This document shows, piece by piece, positions 6,870-15,330 of a stretch of 20,788 bases of DNA. The notes below the pieces were generated by a model. It worked only from the letters and a program-made list of their open reading frames with translations. It was not told where the DNA came from and made no database searches. Source of the DNA: XN24 sp047921455 (GTDB taxonomy: Bacteria; Pseudomonadota; Gammaproteobacteria; Steroidobacterales; XN24). The DNA lies in assembly GCA_047921455.1 (NCBI GenBank), contig JBLRWC010000042.1, positions 1-20,788 of the forward strand. The letters are read 5' to 3'. The first letter of the stretch is position 1, and each line of letters opens with the position of its first letter. The position numbers and the translations under genes are program-made.

Positions 6870-7574
6870 ATGGTTATCTCGCATCGGCACCAGTTCATCT
6901 TCATCAAGACCAACAAAACGGCCGGCACTTCATTCGAGCTGGCGCTGGCCCGGATTTGCGGGCCGGACGACATTATTACGCCGGTATCGCACGAGGATGA
7001 GAAGGTGCGCCGTGCGCTCCGCCTGCCGGGGCCCCAGAACCACCGGTTGCCACTGCGCGAGGTCGGGACCGGCAAAGCCTTGTCGGCACTGTTGCGCGGC
7101 CGCGCGTCGCGTGAGCTGTGCTACTACAACCATATCTCCGCCGCCGAGATCCGCTCGCGGTTAGGCGAGGACCGCTGGCGCTCCTATTTCAAGTTCTGCT
7201 TCGAGCGCAACCCTTGGGACCGCGTAATCTCGCTGTACTTCTGGAAGCAACGCAGGCAGCCCCGCCTGACGCTGGCGGAGTTCATCCGCTCGGAAAAGGT
7301 GCAAGTGCTCAAGCGCCGCGGTATCGGGCTGTACGCGATCGACGGCCAAGTCGTAGTCGACCGCGTCTGCCGCTTCGAGAACCTGGCGGGCGAACTCGAT
7401 GCGTTGCGCCGGCAGTGGGGCATCGCCGAGGCGCTGGAACTGCCGCGGCTCAAGGTGCAGTACCGGCGCGACAAGCGGCCCTATCACGAGTTGCTCAGCG
7501 ACGACGACCGCCAGTACATAGCCGAGCTGTTCCGCGACGAAATCGCCCTGATGGGATATCGCTATGACCGCTAA
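6870..7574 (+). CDS. Sulfotransferase (carbohydrate, Sulfotransfer_2-like)
   Basis: 234 aa. It should move a sulfo group from PAPS to a hydroxyl, probably on a glycan. The 5'-phosphosulfate loop is FIKTNKTAGTSFE (11-23), and the 3'-phosphate site is FERNPWDRVISLYFW (111-125), the R-N-P-W/Y-D-R-x-x-S form typical of the chondroitin/HNK-1-type family; the C-terminus carries the usual short basic and aromatic elements. The ATG at 6870 is preceded by GGGAG; the open frame extends further upstream but that part is antisense to the Ere-family gene. No signal peptide or membrane segment, so it is cytoplasmic. The next sulfotransferase gene follows after 76 bp on the same strand. Acceptor unknown. 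Confidence 0.85.
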   Translation: MVISHRHQFIFIKTNKTAGTSFELALARICGPDDIITPVSHEDEKVRRALRLPGPQNHRLPLREVGTGKALSALLRGRASRELCYYNHISAAEIRSRLGEDRWRSYFKFCFERNPWDRVISLYFWKQRRQPRLTLAEFIRSEKVQVLKRRGIGLYAIDGQVVVDRVCRFENLAGELDALRRQWGIAEALELPRLKVQYRRDKRPYHELLSDDDRQYIAELFRDEIALMGYRYDR

Positions 7575-7650
7575 CCGGTTGTCGTACGCCAGCGACTCAA
7601 CAGGGATGCCGCGGCACAAGTTTGTTCGGGCCTGAGCTAGAATAGTGCGG

Positions 7651-8235
7651 ATGAAACCCAAGGTCTTTTGCATCGGCTTCCACAAGACCGGGACCACCAG
7701 CCTGGGTCGCGCGCTGATGCGTCTCAGTTACCGCGTGACGGGCTCCTTCGGCACCAAGGACCCGGACATCGCCAGCAAGGTCCGTGAGCTGGCATTTGCC
7801 AAGGCAGAGCAGTATGACGCCTTCCAGGACAATCCCTGGCCGGTGTTATACAAGGAGCTCGACCAGCAGTTCCCGGGCAGCAAGTTCATCCTGACCCGCC
7901 GACCGGCAGACGCCTGGATCCAAAGCCAGGTGCGGGATTTCGCCCGCACCGAGACCCCCATGCGCCGCTGGATCTATGGCGAGGACGCCGGCTGCCCGGA
8001 AGGCAACGAGGATACTTACATTGCTCGCTACGAGCTCCACAACCGGGAGGTGCTCGAGTATTTCAAGAGCCGCCCCGACGATCTCCTGGTGATAGACCTG
8101 CCCAACGAAGACGGTTGGACGCATCTTTGCGCCTTTCTCGGCGTCCCGGTCCCCGCCGAGCCATTTCCCCACGCCAACAAGGCGAGCCTGTCGCGGGCGG
8201 TGAAGAATACCGTGAAGAAATGGCGGCGGCGCTAG
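7651..8235 (+). CDS. Sulfotransferase family protein (Sulfotransfer_4-like)
   Basis: 194 aa. The N-terminus is a P-loop-like PAPS site, FCIGFHKTGTTSLGRAL (6-22), with 3'-phosphate-site residues LTRRPADAWIQSQ (81-93) and a C-terminal FPHANK (172-177), a combination seen in short bacterial and eukaryotic Sulfotransfer_4-type proteins. It ends in a basic tail. I chose the ATG at 7651; a GTG two codons earlier (7645) is possible. No Shine-Dalgarno sequence is visible, and TAGAAT at 7638-7643 would place transcription start very near the ATG, so a leaderless message is possible. It shares no close sequence with the neighbouring sulfotransferases beyond the two cofactor motifs. Acceptor unknown. 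Confidence 0.8.
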   Translation: MKPKVFCIGFHKTGTTSLGRALMRLSYRVTGSFGTKDPDIASKVRELAFAKAEQYDAFQDNPWPVLYKELDQQFPGSKFILTRRPADAWIQSQVRDFARTETPMRRWIYGEDAGCPEGNEDTYIARYELHNREVLEYFKSRPDDLLVIDLPNEDGWTHLCAFLGVPVPAEPFPHANKASLSRAVKNTVKKWRRR

Positions 8236-8298
8236 ACAGGCCGTAATACGGGTACGCGCGCTCGACATCGACCGCGCACCACCGTCGCGCAGCGCGGC

Positions 8299-9201
8299 TC
8301 ACGGGTCCCGGGCAAGGCGAATCCGCTTGCGGACTCGGGTCAGCGCCGAGTCATTCCCGTAACGGCCCTTGGCGATGTGCCGAATCTGGCAGACGCCCGG
8401 GATTTGAAGCGGCGTGCCATGGGTGCCGATCAGCCAGCGGAAGGCGCGATCCTCGTACGTTTTCATCCAGCGGTTAGCGGGACTCTGGTAGTAGGCGATT
8501 GAGTCACAGTAGCCGCAGGCGCGCGCAATGTCGCCGTGGGTGATCTGGTGCGGCCCGGTAGCCTTCTTGCGAGGACCGCCGTAGGGCCGGAACTCGGACA
8601 GTGGCACGTCCAGCAGCATCGGCCCCGCCCGACCGCGGGCAAGGATCTCGTGGTCCTCCGGCAGCAGAGCCGTGCCCAAGGCAGTGCGGGGATGCACCAG
8701 CGCGTCATCCCGACCCTGCAGCAAGTCTGCGAGCGTGTCGAGGCAGTGCTCGTGAAACAGGATATCGGCGTCGGTAAACCAGATCCAATCAGCCTGCGTT
8801 TCCTTGGCGGCCAGATTCCTGCCGATGCCGCGGCGAAACAACTGTTCCTTGTCCAGGGGACGCCAGTTCCAGGTCACTCCGGGCACCTGGATTCCCCCGA
8901 AGTAGTCCAGAACCCGGGTCACGGCCTCATCCCCCGGGACGTAGAAGACCGTCATGGTGATATCGAACTTGTCGGTACGGTAGTTGACCAGCGAACTCAG
9001 CTGGTACGTAAGGAAGTGGCCGTAGCGCCAGCAATGGCTGACGATCTCGAGGCTCAACCGCCCGGTCTTGCGCGCCCTTGGGACCGTAGCGGGGTCCACG
9101 TCGCGGAACCAGGCCACGGGCAGAAACCCGGATACCGCGAAACGGTAGAAAAGGCTATGCGCCTTTTCACTGAAGATGGAGAGCGGCTGGTCTATGGCCA
9201 T
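8299..9201 (-). CDS. GT-A fold glycosyltransferase
   Basis: 300 aa. After a 50-residue lead comes a GT-A nucleotide-binding half (SLEIVSHCWRYGHFLTYQLSS, in two parts from 49) and the metal-binding D-x-D motif in WFTDADILFH (141-150), followed by an acceptor half with EDRAF at 250-254 and CQIRHIAKGR near the end, where His275 may serve the metal or substrate site. There is no signal peptide or clear membrane segment, so it works at the cytoplasmic face. It starts with ATG behind a strong GGAGGTGA 6 nt upstream that lies within the end of the preceding sulfotransferase gene (6-bp gap), so the pair is translationally linked. Donor and acceptor sugars are unknown; a role in the same sulfated glycan is inference. 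Confidence 0.75.
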   Translation of the reverse strand: MAIDQPLSIFSEKAHSLFYRFAVSGFLPVAWFRDVDPATVPRARKTGRLSLEIVSHCWRYGHFLTYQLSSLVNYRTDKFDITMTVFYVPGDEAVTRVLDYFGGIQVPGVTWNWRPLDKEQLFRRGIGRNLAAKETQADWIWFTDADILFHEHCLDTLADLLQGRDDALVHPRTALGTALLPEDHEILARGRAGPMLLDVPLSEFRPYGGPRKKATGPHQITHGDIARACGYCDSIAYYQSPANRWMKTYEDRAFRWLIGTHGTPLQIPGVCQIRHIAKGRYGNDSALTRVRKRIRLARDP

Positions 9202-9207
9202 CCGGGT

Positions 9208-9978
9208 TCACCTCCGGGCGCGACGGTAACTAGCAACTTTACGCGCGGCGTCAACGCGCCGCATCCAGCGCAGCAGACCCGGGACTTTCTCGGGGTAGCG
9301 ACTCCGCGAGAAGTCGGGCTCGACGTCGTCCAGCAGCCGTTCCCAGTCGGCGGATGTCTCGTAACCAACGTCCACCAGGTCGGGGGTCAGCGAGCCGTGG
9401 ATCTGCTGCTGGCCCTTGAGCCGGCCGAGATGCTTACGCCAGACCCCCACGCTGGTCGGGGCGATCGGGCGCACCTCGTGCATCGCCAGCGCCGACTTGG
9501 CAGACACTTGCGCATGCTCGTGGTAGCGGGAAAAAGGGTGGAGTTGCTCCAGCCAGGGGAACTGGCGGGCAAGCGCACGCTGGGTGGCATCCGGGTCCGC
9601 CACGAAATCCTCGTAGCGCACCTGGTGAAAACGCGGGTGTCCGTACATCAGCTGTGCGCGGGCATGCAGATCGCGCCACAGGCGGATGTTCGAATAATAC
9701 ATGTTGCCGTCCTTGCCGTGGCGGCTGACGATCACGTCGCGCGGGTCGCGCAGCACGTAGACCACGTAAAGCCCGGAATCTTCAATGACATCCGGCATAT
9801 ACAGCGTGTCCTTCGGGCGCTTCGAGATCACCGTCTCACCCGGTCCGCCACGCACCAGGTTGAACCGCCTCTCGTGGTCGTAATACCGGTCGAACCTGAA
9901 ACAAGTGACCATAGCTTCGTGCAGCAGGGTCGTGCCGCTGCGCGGCGAGCAGGCCACGATGTGCAAGTGCGTCCACAT
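9208..9978 (-). CDS. Sulfotransferase family protein
   Basis: 256 aa. The PAPS 5'-phosphosulfate loop is CSPRSGTTLLHEAM (10-23) and the 3'-phosphate site YVLRDPRDVIVSRHGK (74-89), both close to the family ideal (P-R-S-G-T-T and R-D-P-R-D-x-x-x-S). RYEDFVADP (121-129) and SVGVWRKHL (176-184) match the later conserved regions of classic sulfotransferases. Start choice is uncertain: ATG at 9978 gives the usual compact N-terminus, while a GTG at 10005 adds nine residues; neither has a strong ribosome site. It is followed at 6 bp by the glycosyltransferase gene, forming a two-gene operon that converges on the plus-strand sulfotransferases. Acceptor unknown. Confidence 0.85.
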   Translation of the reverse strand: MWTHLHIVACSPRSGTTLLHEAMVTCFRFDRYYDHERRFNLVRGGPGETVISKRPKDTLYMPDVIEDSGLYVVYVLRDPRDVIVSRHGKDGNMYYSNIRLWRDLHARAQLMYGHPRFHQVRYEDFVADPDATQRALARQFPWLEQLHPFSRYHEHAQVSAKSALAMHEVRPIAPTSVGVWRKHLGRLKGQQQIHGSLTPDLVDVGYETSADWERLLDDVEPDFSRSRYPEKVPGLLRWMRRVDAARKVASYRRARR

Positions 9979-10064
9979 TTTCTTGATTCTACTCGCGGCG
10001 TCCACTCAAAGCATGCCCAAGGTTCACCGACACCAGCGATGCCGGCCGTCGGCGGCTAACTGTT

Positions 10065-11117
10065 TTATGTCGGCAACGACTCGGTTGGGCCGACGCTCCC
10101 CAATGCCCCCGGCCGCCGGGCGATGCCGCGCAGCAGCCGGCCGAGAATATCGGTGCCGGTAACGATCCGCCGCTGCGCGCCCCACAGCAGGATCACGTCA
10201 TCGCCGACGATGTCGTCGCCGCGGTGACGTGGCTGCACCCTGAAACGCTGGATGAGGTCGCCGAGCTTCTCATGAGGAGCGCGCGCGATGATCGGTCGAT
10301 GGCAGTGACGTTCGGGATGGAAATCACCCGGCGAGAACAGCGCTTCGCGGGTGAAATCCTCGGTCCTGAGCAAAAGGCGTGGCTCATGTTGCGCATCCAC
10401 GATCACCACCCAGCTCTTGCCCGCGTCATTGATAGAGCGCAGGAACTCGTTGTCCACGCTGGGCTCGATCGACGGGAACAGCGGATGTTCGCCGTCGAAC
10501 TCAAGCTGCAATACGCTGTCCGGATCAACCGGCACGCCTTCCTCCTCCAGCGGCACGTCGTCGAGCTCAAGGAAGTTCAGCGCACCCTGGCCTTCGACGT
10601 ACGCAATATCACTGCCGGCCGCATCCATGTGCAGCTGGATCACGTGGCGCAGGTCACGCTCCGGGAAATAACGGATCGCCTCGCTGCCAAGCCATTGGTC
10701 CAGCGCGAGTGCGGTCAGCCGGGCGAAAGGATAGAGAAGGACCTGGTAGATACGTAACACGGGCGCCAGCATGGCGGCCATGCGCAGCGCGTTGCGCGAG
10801 AAATAAGACTGCGGAATGATTTCGGCGAACACCGTGATGATGACCGTGGAAAACAGGAAGGCCGCGACGCCCGACAAGATCGAGCCGGACAACAATGCCA
10901 GCAGGACATTCACCGCGACATTGCCCCAGAGGATGGTCGCGAGCGCAAAATTGGCGTCGTCGCGGATGCGTAAAACCCGTTGCGCCCGGGCATCGCCCTT
11001 GTTGGCCTGGACCTGCAGTTCCAGCTTGCCAAGCGAAAACAAGCCGAGATTGAGGCCAGAGAGCATTGCCGACTGCGAGAGGCAGACCAGGATGCCCAGC
11101 CAGGTAAGTGTGTTCAT
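10065..11117 (-). CDS. CNNM-domain (DUF21) membrane protein with CBS-type C-terminal region
   Basis: 350 aa. The N-terminal membrane domain has about four hydrophobic segments and the CNNM signatures SGLNLGLFSL (20-29), WGNVAVNVLL (64-73) and FAEIIPQSYFSR (97-108). The cytoplasmic part (about 205-340) looks like a CBS pair with poorly conserved sequence. CNNM/CorC-family proteins are linked with Mg2+ or Co2+ efflux, some as Na+/Mg2+ exchangers. The SGLNLGL form resembles the eukaryotic CNNM branch more than E. coli CorB/CorC, and no CorC_HlyC domain is present at the C-terminus. The ATG at 11117 has only a weak ribosome site. It lies 55 bp after the flavoprotein gene on the same strand. Confidence 0.85.
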   Translation of the reverse strand: MNTLTWLGILVCLSQSAMLSGLNLGLFSLGKLELQVQANKGDARAQRVLRIRDDANFALATILWGNVAVNVLLALLSGSILSGVAAFLFSTVIITVFAEIIPQSYFSRNALRMAAMLAPVLRIYQVLLYPFARLTALALDQWLGSEAIRYFPERDLRHVIQLHMDAAGSDIAYVEGQGALNFLELDDVPLEEEGVPVDPDSVLQLEFDGEHPLFPSIEPSVDNEFLRSINDAGKSWVVIVDAQHEPRLLLRTEDFTREALFSPGDFHPERHCHRPIIARAPHEKLGDLIQRFRVQPRHRGDDIVGDDVILLWGAQRRIVTGTDILGRLLRGIARRPGALGSVGPTESLPT

Positions 11118-11172
11118 GGCGCCAGTGCTCGTTCAGCGTGCTGCATGGTGAATTCCTGGGGGATGGCGAGAT

Positions 11173-12354
11173 TCAAGCGAACTGGCCCGCGGCGTGGCCG
11201 GAAGCCCAGGCCCACTGGAAGTTGTGGCCGCCGAGGTGGCCCGTGACGTCCACCACCTCGCCAATGAAATACAGGCCCGGATAGTCCCTGCAAGCCATGG
11301 TTTTCGACGACAGGGCGCTGGTGTCCACGCCGCCGAGCATCACTTCGGCCGTGCGATAACCCTCGGTGCCGGACGGCCACACTGTCCAGGGCTGGCAGGC
11401 GGCCTCGATCCTGCGCAGGTCCTCGTCCCGCAACTGGTCGAGCGGCTTGTTTTCCAGCCAGAGCTCGCACCAGCGTTGCGCGACACGCCGCGTCAAGCGC
11501 TCGGCCAGCAAGCTCTTGAGCTCCAGCTTCGGGCGCTCGCGGCGTACCGCGCGGATGTGCGCCGTGATATCGAGATCCGGGAAAAGATCGATCAACAGCG
11601 GCTGGCCGGGCTCCCAGTACGACGAGGCCTGCAGGATCGCCGGGCCGCTGAGCCCGCGATGCGTGAACAGGATATTTTCGCGGAATGCCGTGTCGTTTGC
11701 GGCGGTCATGGTATCGAGCGAGATTCCTGCCAGTCCTTCGAATCGTTGCAGCTCGCGCGGCGCCAGGGTAACCGGCACCAGCGCGGCCCGGGTCGGCAAG
11801 ACTGGAATGCCCAGCGAGCGGGCGAAATCCAGCCCGAAGCCCGTGGCGCCCAGCGAGGGGATTGGATAACCGCCCGTAGCAATGACCAGGGACTCAGCGC
11901 TCACCTCGCCCTGTGGCGTGCCGACCAGGTGCGGCGCGCCGACCCGCGTGATGGACACCGGTGAATGCGTGCGCACCGTGGCGCCGACCGCTGCACACTC
12001 GTCCAGCAACAAGCGCACGATATCTTTCGAAGAGCGGTCGCAAAACAGCTGGCCCAGTTTCTTCTCGTGGTACGGCACGCCGTGCTTTTCGACCAGCGCA
12101 ACGAAGTCTGCCGGCGTGTACCGGCTCAGTGCCGACTTGGCGAAATGCGGGTTGGCCGAAATGAAGTTCGCCGGAACGCTGTGCACGTTCGTGAAATTGC
12201 AGCGGCCGCCGCCGGACATGAGAATTTTCTTGCCGACCTTGTTGGCGTGATCCAGTACCAGCACGCTGCGACCGCGCGCACCGGCCGTGATCGCGCACAT
12301 CAGCCCAGCAGCACCCGCACCAATCACGACGACGTCGTAATGCTGGATCGGCAT
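11173..12354 (-). CDS. BaiN/HI0933-family NAD(P)/FAD-dependent oxidoreductase
   Basis: 393 aa, standard length for this family (E. coli YhiN type). The N-terminal Rossmann fold has IGAGAAGL (11-18) with VLVLD ending the second strand, then the family hallmark MSGGGRCNFTN (46-56). The C-terminus has TAEVMLGGV, and then GEVVDVTGHLGGHNFQWAWASG, the second FAD-binding element. The flavoprotein is cytoplasmic; gut relatives are named for bile acid dehydroxylation, but the substrate in most bacteria is unknown, so I give no symbol. The ATG at 12354 has AGGGA 8 nt upstream. It follows rnk after 30 bp and is probably cotranscribed with it. Confidence 0.92.
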   Translation of the reverse strand: MPIQHYDVVVIGAGAAGLMCAITAGARGRSVLVLDHANKVGKKILMSGGGRCNFTNVHSVPANFISANPHFAKSALSRYTPADFVALVEKHGVPYHEKKLGQLFCDRSSKDIVRLLLDECAAVGATVRTHSPVSITRVGAPHLVGTPQGEVSAESLVIATGGYPIPSLGATGFGLDFARSLGIPVLPTRAALVPVTLAPRELQRFEGLAGISLDTMTAANDTAFRENILFTHRGLSGPAILQASSYWEPGQPLLIDLFPDLDITAHIRAVRRERPKLELKSLLAERLTRRVAQRWCELWLENKPLDQLRDEDLRRIEAACQPWTVWPSGTEGYRTAEVMLGGVDTSALSSKTMACRDYPGLYFIGEVVDVTGHLGGHNFQWAWASGHAAGQFA

Positions 12355-12384
12355 CGCGAGAATCCCTATGCGGACGCATCCCGC

Positions 12385-12798
12385 TCAGCGATGGTATTCA
12401 CCAGCACGCTCGGGCTGGTACAGCACCTCCGCAATCCGCACCTGCAAGGTCCCGCCGCCCGGCCGGGGCCACTCGATCTCGTCACCCTCGGAGAGGCCGA
12501 GCAGCGCGCTGCCGACCGGCGCAAGAATAGATATCTTGGTGCCGGTGCCGTCGACGTCCTTTGGATAGACCAGCGTCAAGCGAAACTCCTCGTCAGAGTC
12601 CGTCACGCTGAAGCGCACGGTCGAGTTCATCGTCACAACGCCGGGGGGGATTTCGGCAGGATCGACGAAATCGGCCCGCTCCAGCTCGCCTTCCAGCGCG
12701 GCCTTGCCGGGAAAAGAATCCGGCGGCAGCGCAGCCAGCAGTTTTTCCAGCCGCTCGGCATCGAGCGCCGATATGACCACGGGCGGTTTTTCAGACAC
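12385..12798 (-). CDS. rnk: Nucleoside diphosphate kinase regulator Rnk
   Basis: 137 aa, against 136 in E. coli. A short N-terminal coiled-coil region (SALDAERLEKLLAAL) leads to the GreA/GreB-type C-terminal FKBP-like domain (VTMNSTVRFSV, LVYPKD, ILAPVGSALLGLSEGDEIEW). Rnk binds RNA polymerase near the secondary channel and was named for its effect on nucleoside diphosphate kinase levels. Unlike GreA it lacks the long acidic-tipped coiled coil, so it is not expected to promote transcript cleavage. Start is GTG at 12798 with GGGAG 9 nt upstream. It lies 60 bp downstream of the GH65 gene and 30 bp upstream of the flavoprotein gene. Confidence 0.93.
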   Translation of the reverse strand: MSEKPPVVISALDAERLEKLLAALPPDSFPGKAALEGELERADFVDPAEIPPGVVTMNSTVRFSVTDSDEEFRLTLVYPKDVDGTGTKISILAPVGSALLGLSEGDEIEWPRPGGGTLQVRIAEVLYQPERAGEYHR

Positions 12799-12858
12799 GG
12801 TAGCGATCTCCCTGGACGCCCTGCGGCGCCCGATGTTGAATGTTGCTTGTACTTGCGG

Positions 12859-15327
12859 TCATTGTGCCTGAGGCAGCGACTCAGCGGGTTGGATGTCCGA
12901 CAGGCTGACCCTGAGGGTCTCGCCCTGGCCGAGGGTACGCAGTTCACCGCGCACGGCCAGCCTGATCCCGTTCTCGCAGCCCTGTTCGCAAGAAATGGCA
13001 ACCTGGTGATGATCGACCTCCAAAGAGAGCACGTGGCGGCGGTAGCGGATGCGAAACGAGAGCTTTTTCAACTGGCTCGGCAAACAGGGATCGAGCCGCA
13101 GGACACCATCCCGGGTTTCCAGCCCCATGTAGCAACTTTGCACCAGGTCAACCGTGCCGGCCATCGCACCGAGGTGGATCCCTTCAGCGGTCGTGCCGCC
13201 CTGGACGTCGGAAATGTCGCTCTCAAGGGCGTCGCGAAACAATTGCCATGAATGCTCCCGATCGGCCCGCGATAACACCCAGGCATGCACCACGCGGCTG
13301 AGTGTCGAGCCATGCGAGACCCGCTCTAGGTAATAGCGGGTATTGCGGGGAATCATATCGGCATCGAAATCGTAACCGAGGCGCGCAAACACCTGCTCCA
13401 ACTCCTCCGCGGAGAACAGGAAGAACAGCATCAGTACGTCCGCCTGCTTGCTCGCCTGGTAGCGGTTCGTCGTGTCGCCCTCTGCTTCCAGGATTCGGTC
13501 CAGGCGCGCCGTATCACCGTATTGCTCCCGGTAGCGCTGCCAGTCGAACTCCGCGAGTTCCTCGTAACCCTCGAACTGGCTGATGATGCCGTCGCCATGC
13601 AACGGCACGAACATCCGCCGGCTGATATCGTCCCAGGCGACGAGTTCCTCACCGGCGATTGCGAGGCGCTCGAGCAATTCGCTGCGGCGGTCATGTCCCA
13701 CGATGTCGAGTACGTCCAGGGCCCGCCGCAACACCCAGGCGGCCATGACATTGGTGTAGGCGTTGTTGTCCAGGCCGGGCTGGTCCGCCCCGGGGTACCG
13801 GGTATGGAATTCGTCAGGACCCACCACACCACGGATTTCATACCGGTCGCGCTCGATGTTCAGGGTCGCGATGCTGGACCAGAACCGTGCGATTTCCAGG
13901 ATCATTTCCGCGCCGAAGTCGACCAGGAATTCGTGGTCGCCGGTGCCTTCGTAGTATTGCCACACGTTGTACGCGATGGCGGCGTTGACATGCCGCTGGA
14001 GCAAGGTCTCGTCCGGCAGCCAGTTACCCGACGCCGGGTTCAGGTGCACGCGCTGGCTTTCTTCCCGACCGTCGCTGCCGCTTTGCCAGGGATACATCGC
14101 TCCTTCGAAGCCGGCTTCGCGCGCCGCATGCCGCGCCTCCTCCAGGCGCCGATAACGATACATCAGCAATTCACGAGTCAGCTCCGGAAGTCGCAAGTTG
14201 AAAAACGGGAAAACAAAAATCTCGTCCCAGAAGATATGACCCCGGTAGGCTTCGCCATGCCAGCCGCGCGCCGGAATGCCGACGTCGCGATCGACGCTGT
14301 TGTGCGACGCCGTTTGCAATAAGTGAAATATATGGAGTCGCAGCACGAATTGCGTGCGCGCATTGTTTTGCAGCTCCAGGTCGCAGCGTCGCCAGAGCTG
14401 CGTCCAGGTTAGCTCATGCCGGGCCAGCAGCTGCTCGAAACGAGGGGCCCGGGTGACCAGTTTGCGGGCCTGCAGCGACGGCTCGCTCTGGGCCACGCCA
14501 TGTGAGCTGCACAGCGCGACCACCTTTTCCACGTGAACCGGCTTGTGCTGCTCGACGTGAACCAACAGGCGCTGCCCAATGCGGGCGGTTTCGCGGTACG
14601 TAGACCGGTCTGTGCACGCCAGGTCGGTCTGACCCGGGCTGTCGATATCATGCTCGGTGAAAACCTGTGTTCGGGCGGCTTGCGCCATGCGGACCCGGCT
14701 TTGGTTGGTCTGTACCACCAGGTAGATACCGTCTTCCTGCAGCCGGCCACTGTCGAGCATTTCGAGGTGTTGCCCGTTCAGTGCCCGATAGCGCGCAACG
14801 CCGGCGTTGGTAACGGCAGCGTCCAGCGCCGAATCGATTTCGATCTCGCCCAACCAGTTCTGCGGAATCAGCTGCCACTCGATCGCCGCCAGGTCCGCGT
14901 GTTCCATGTGGACGATCCGGCGGCTGACCAGGAGGGTCTCCCTGTCCTGCGGATCACGAAAGCGCACCCGCCGCTCCAGCACACCACGCCGCACGTCCAG
15001 TTCCTGGCGGAACTCGAGGAGCTGCACGGCGTCCAGGTTGAACCAGTCGCCGCCGACAGGACGAAAATTCAGGCAGAGCCAGTTCGGCCAGTTGACCAGG
15101 TCTTCGTTTTCGATAATGCGCCCGGCCACCCCGGATTCCAGCCGGTTATAACCGCCCGCCAGGTACGTCCCCGGGTAGTGATGGCCGGTCGCGGCGACCT
15201 CCTCGGCTGCTCCACGCGTGACGAAGTTACCGTTGCCGAGCGCGCACAATGCTTCCCGCAGCGGCTGGTCCTCGGCATTCCATTGCTCGTAAACCAGGCT
15301 CCACGGTGTCGTACTAAACCGGTCCAT
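12859..15327 (-). CDS. Glycoside hydrolase family 65 disaccharide phosphorylase
   Basis: 822 aa, within the usual range. GH65 phosphorylases split alpha-glucosides (trehalose, maltose, kojibiose, nigerose) with phosphate, inverting to beta-glucose-1-phosphate. An N-terminal beta-sandwich (to about 270) precedes an (alpha/alpha)6 barrel with the aglycone-site segment RGHIFWDEIFVFPFF (362-376), the general acid Glu506 in VGPDEFH, phosphate-binding KQAD (627-630) and SHGSTLS (671-677), then a C-terminal beta domain. The ATG has GGAG 7 nt upstream, overlapping the end of otsB (3-bp gap). The adjacent mutase that uses beta-glucose-1-phosphate strongly supports phosphorolysis. Next to OtsB, trehalose is the most likely substrate, but the sequence does not prove it. 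Confidence 0.92.
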   Translation of the reverse strand: MDRFSTTPWSLVYEQWNAEDQPLREALCALGNGNFVTRGAAEEVAATGHHYPGTYLAGGYNRLESGVAGRIIENEDLVNWPNWLCLNFRPVGGDWFNLDAVQLLEFRQELDVRRGVLERRVRFRDPQDRETLLVSRRIVHMEHADLAAIEWQLIPQNWLGEIEIDSALDAAVTNAGVARYRALNGQHLEMLDSGRLQEDGIYLVVQTNQSRVRMAQAARTQVFTEHDIDSPGQTDLACTDRSTYRETARIGQRLLVHVEQHKPVHVEKVVALCSSHGVAQSEPSLQARKLVTRAPRFEQLLARHELTWTQLWRRCDLELQNNARTQFVLRLHIFHLLQTASHNSVDRDVGIPARGWHGEAYRGHIFWDEIFVFPFFNLRLPELTRELLMYRYRRLEEARHAAREAGFEGAMYPWQSGSDGREESQRVHLNPASGNWLPDETLLQRHVNAAIAYNVWQYYEGTGDHEFLVDFGAEMILEIARFWSSIATLNIERDRYEIRGVVGPDEFHTRYPGADQPGLDNNAYTNVMAAWVLRRALDVLDIVGHDRRSELLERLAIAGEELVAWDDISRRMFVPLHGDGIISQFEGYEELAEFDWQRYREQYGDTARLDRILEAEGDTTNRYQASKQADVLMLFFLFSAEELEQVFARLGYDFDADMIPRNTRYYLERVSHGSTLSRVVHAWVLSRADREHSWQLFRDALESDISDVQGGTTAEGIHLGAMAGTVDLVQSCYMGLETRDGVLRLDPCLPSQLKKLSFRIRYRRHVLSLEVDHHQVAISCEQGCENGIRLAVRGELRTLGQGETLRVSLSDIQPAESLPQAQ

Positions 15328-15330
15328 GGC

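Noticed and set aside
11965..13251. Plus-strand frame of 428 codons.
   Set aside because: Antisense to the flavoprotein, rnk and GH65 genes, all with clear motifs.
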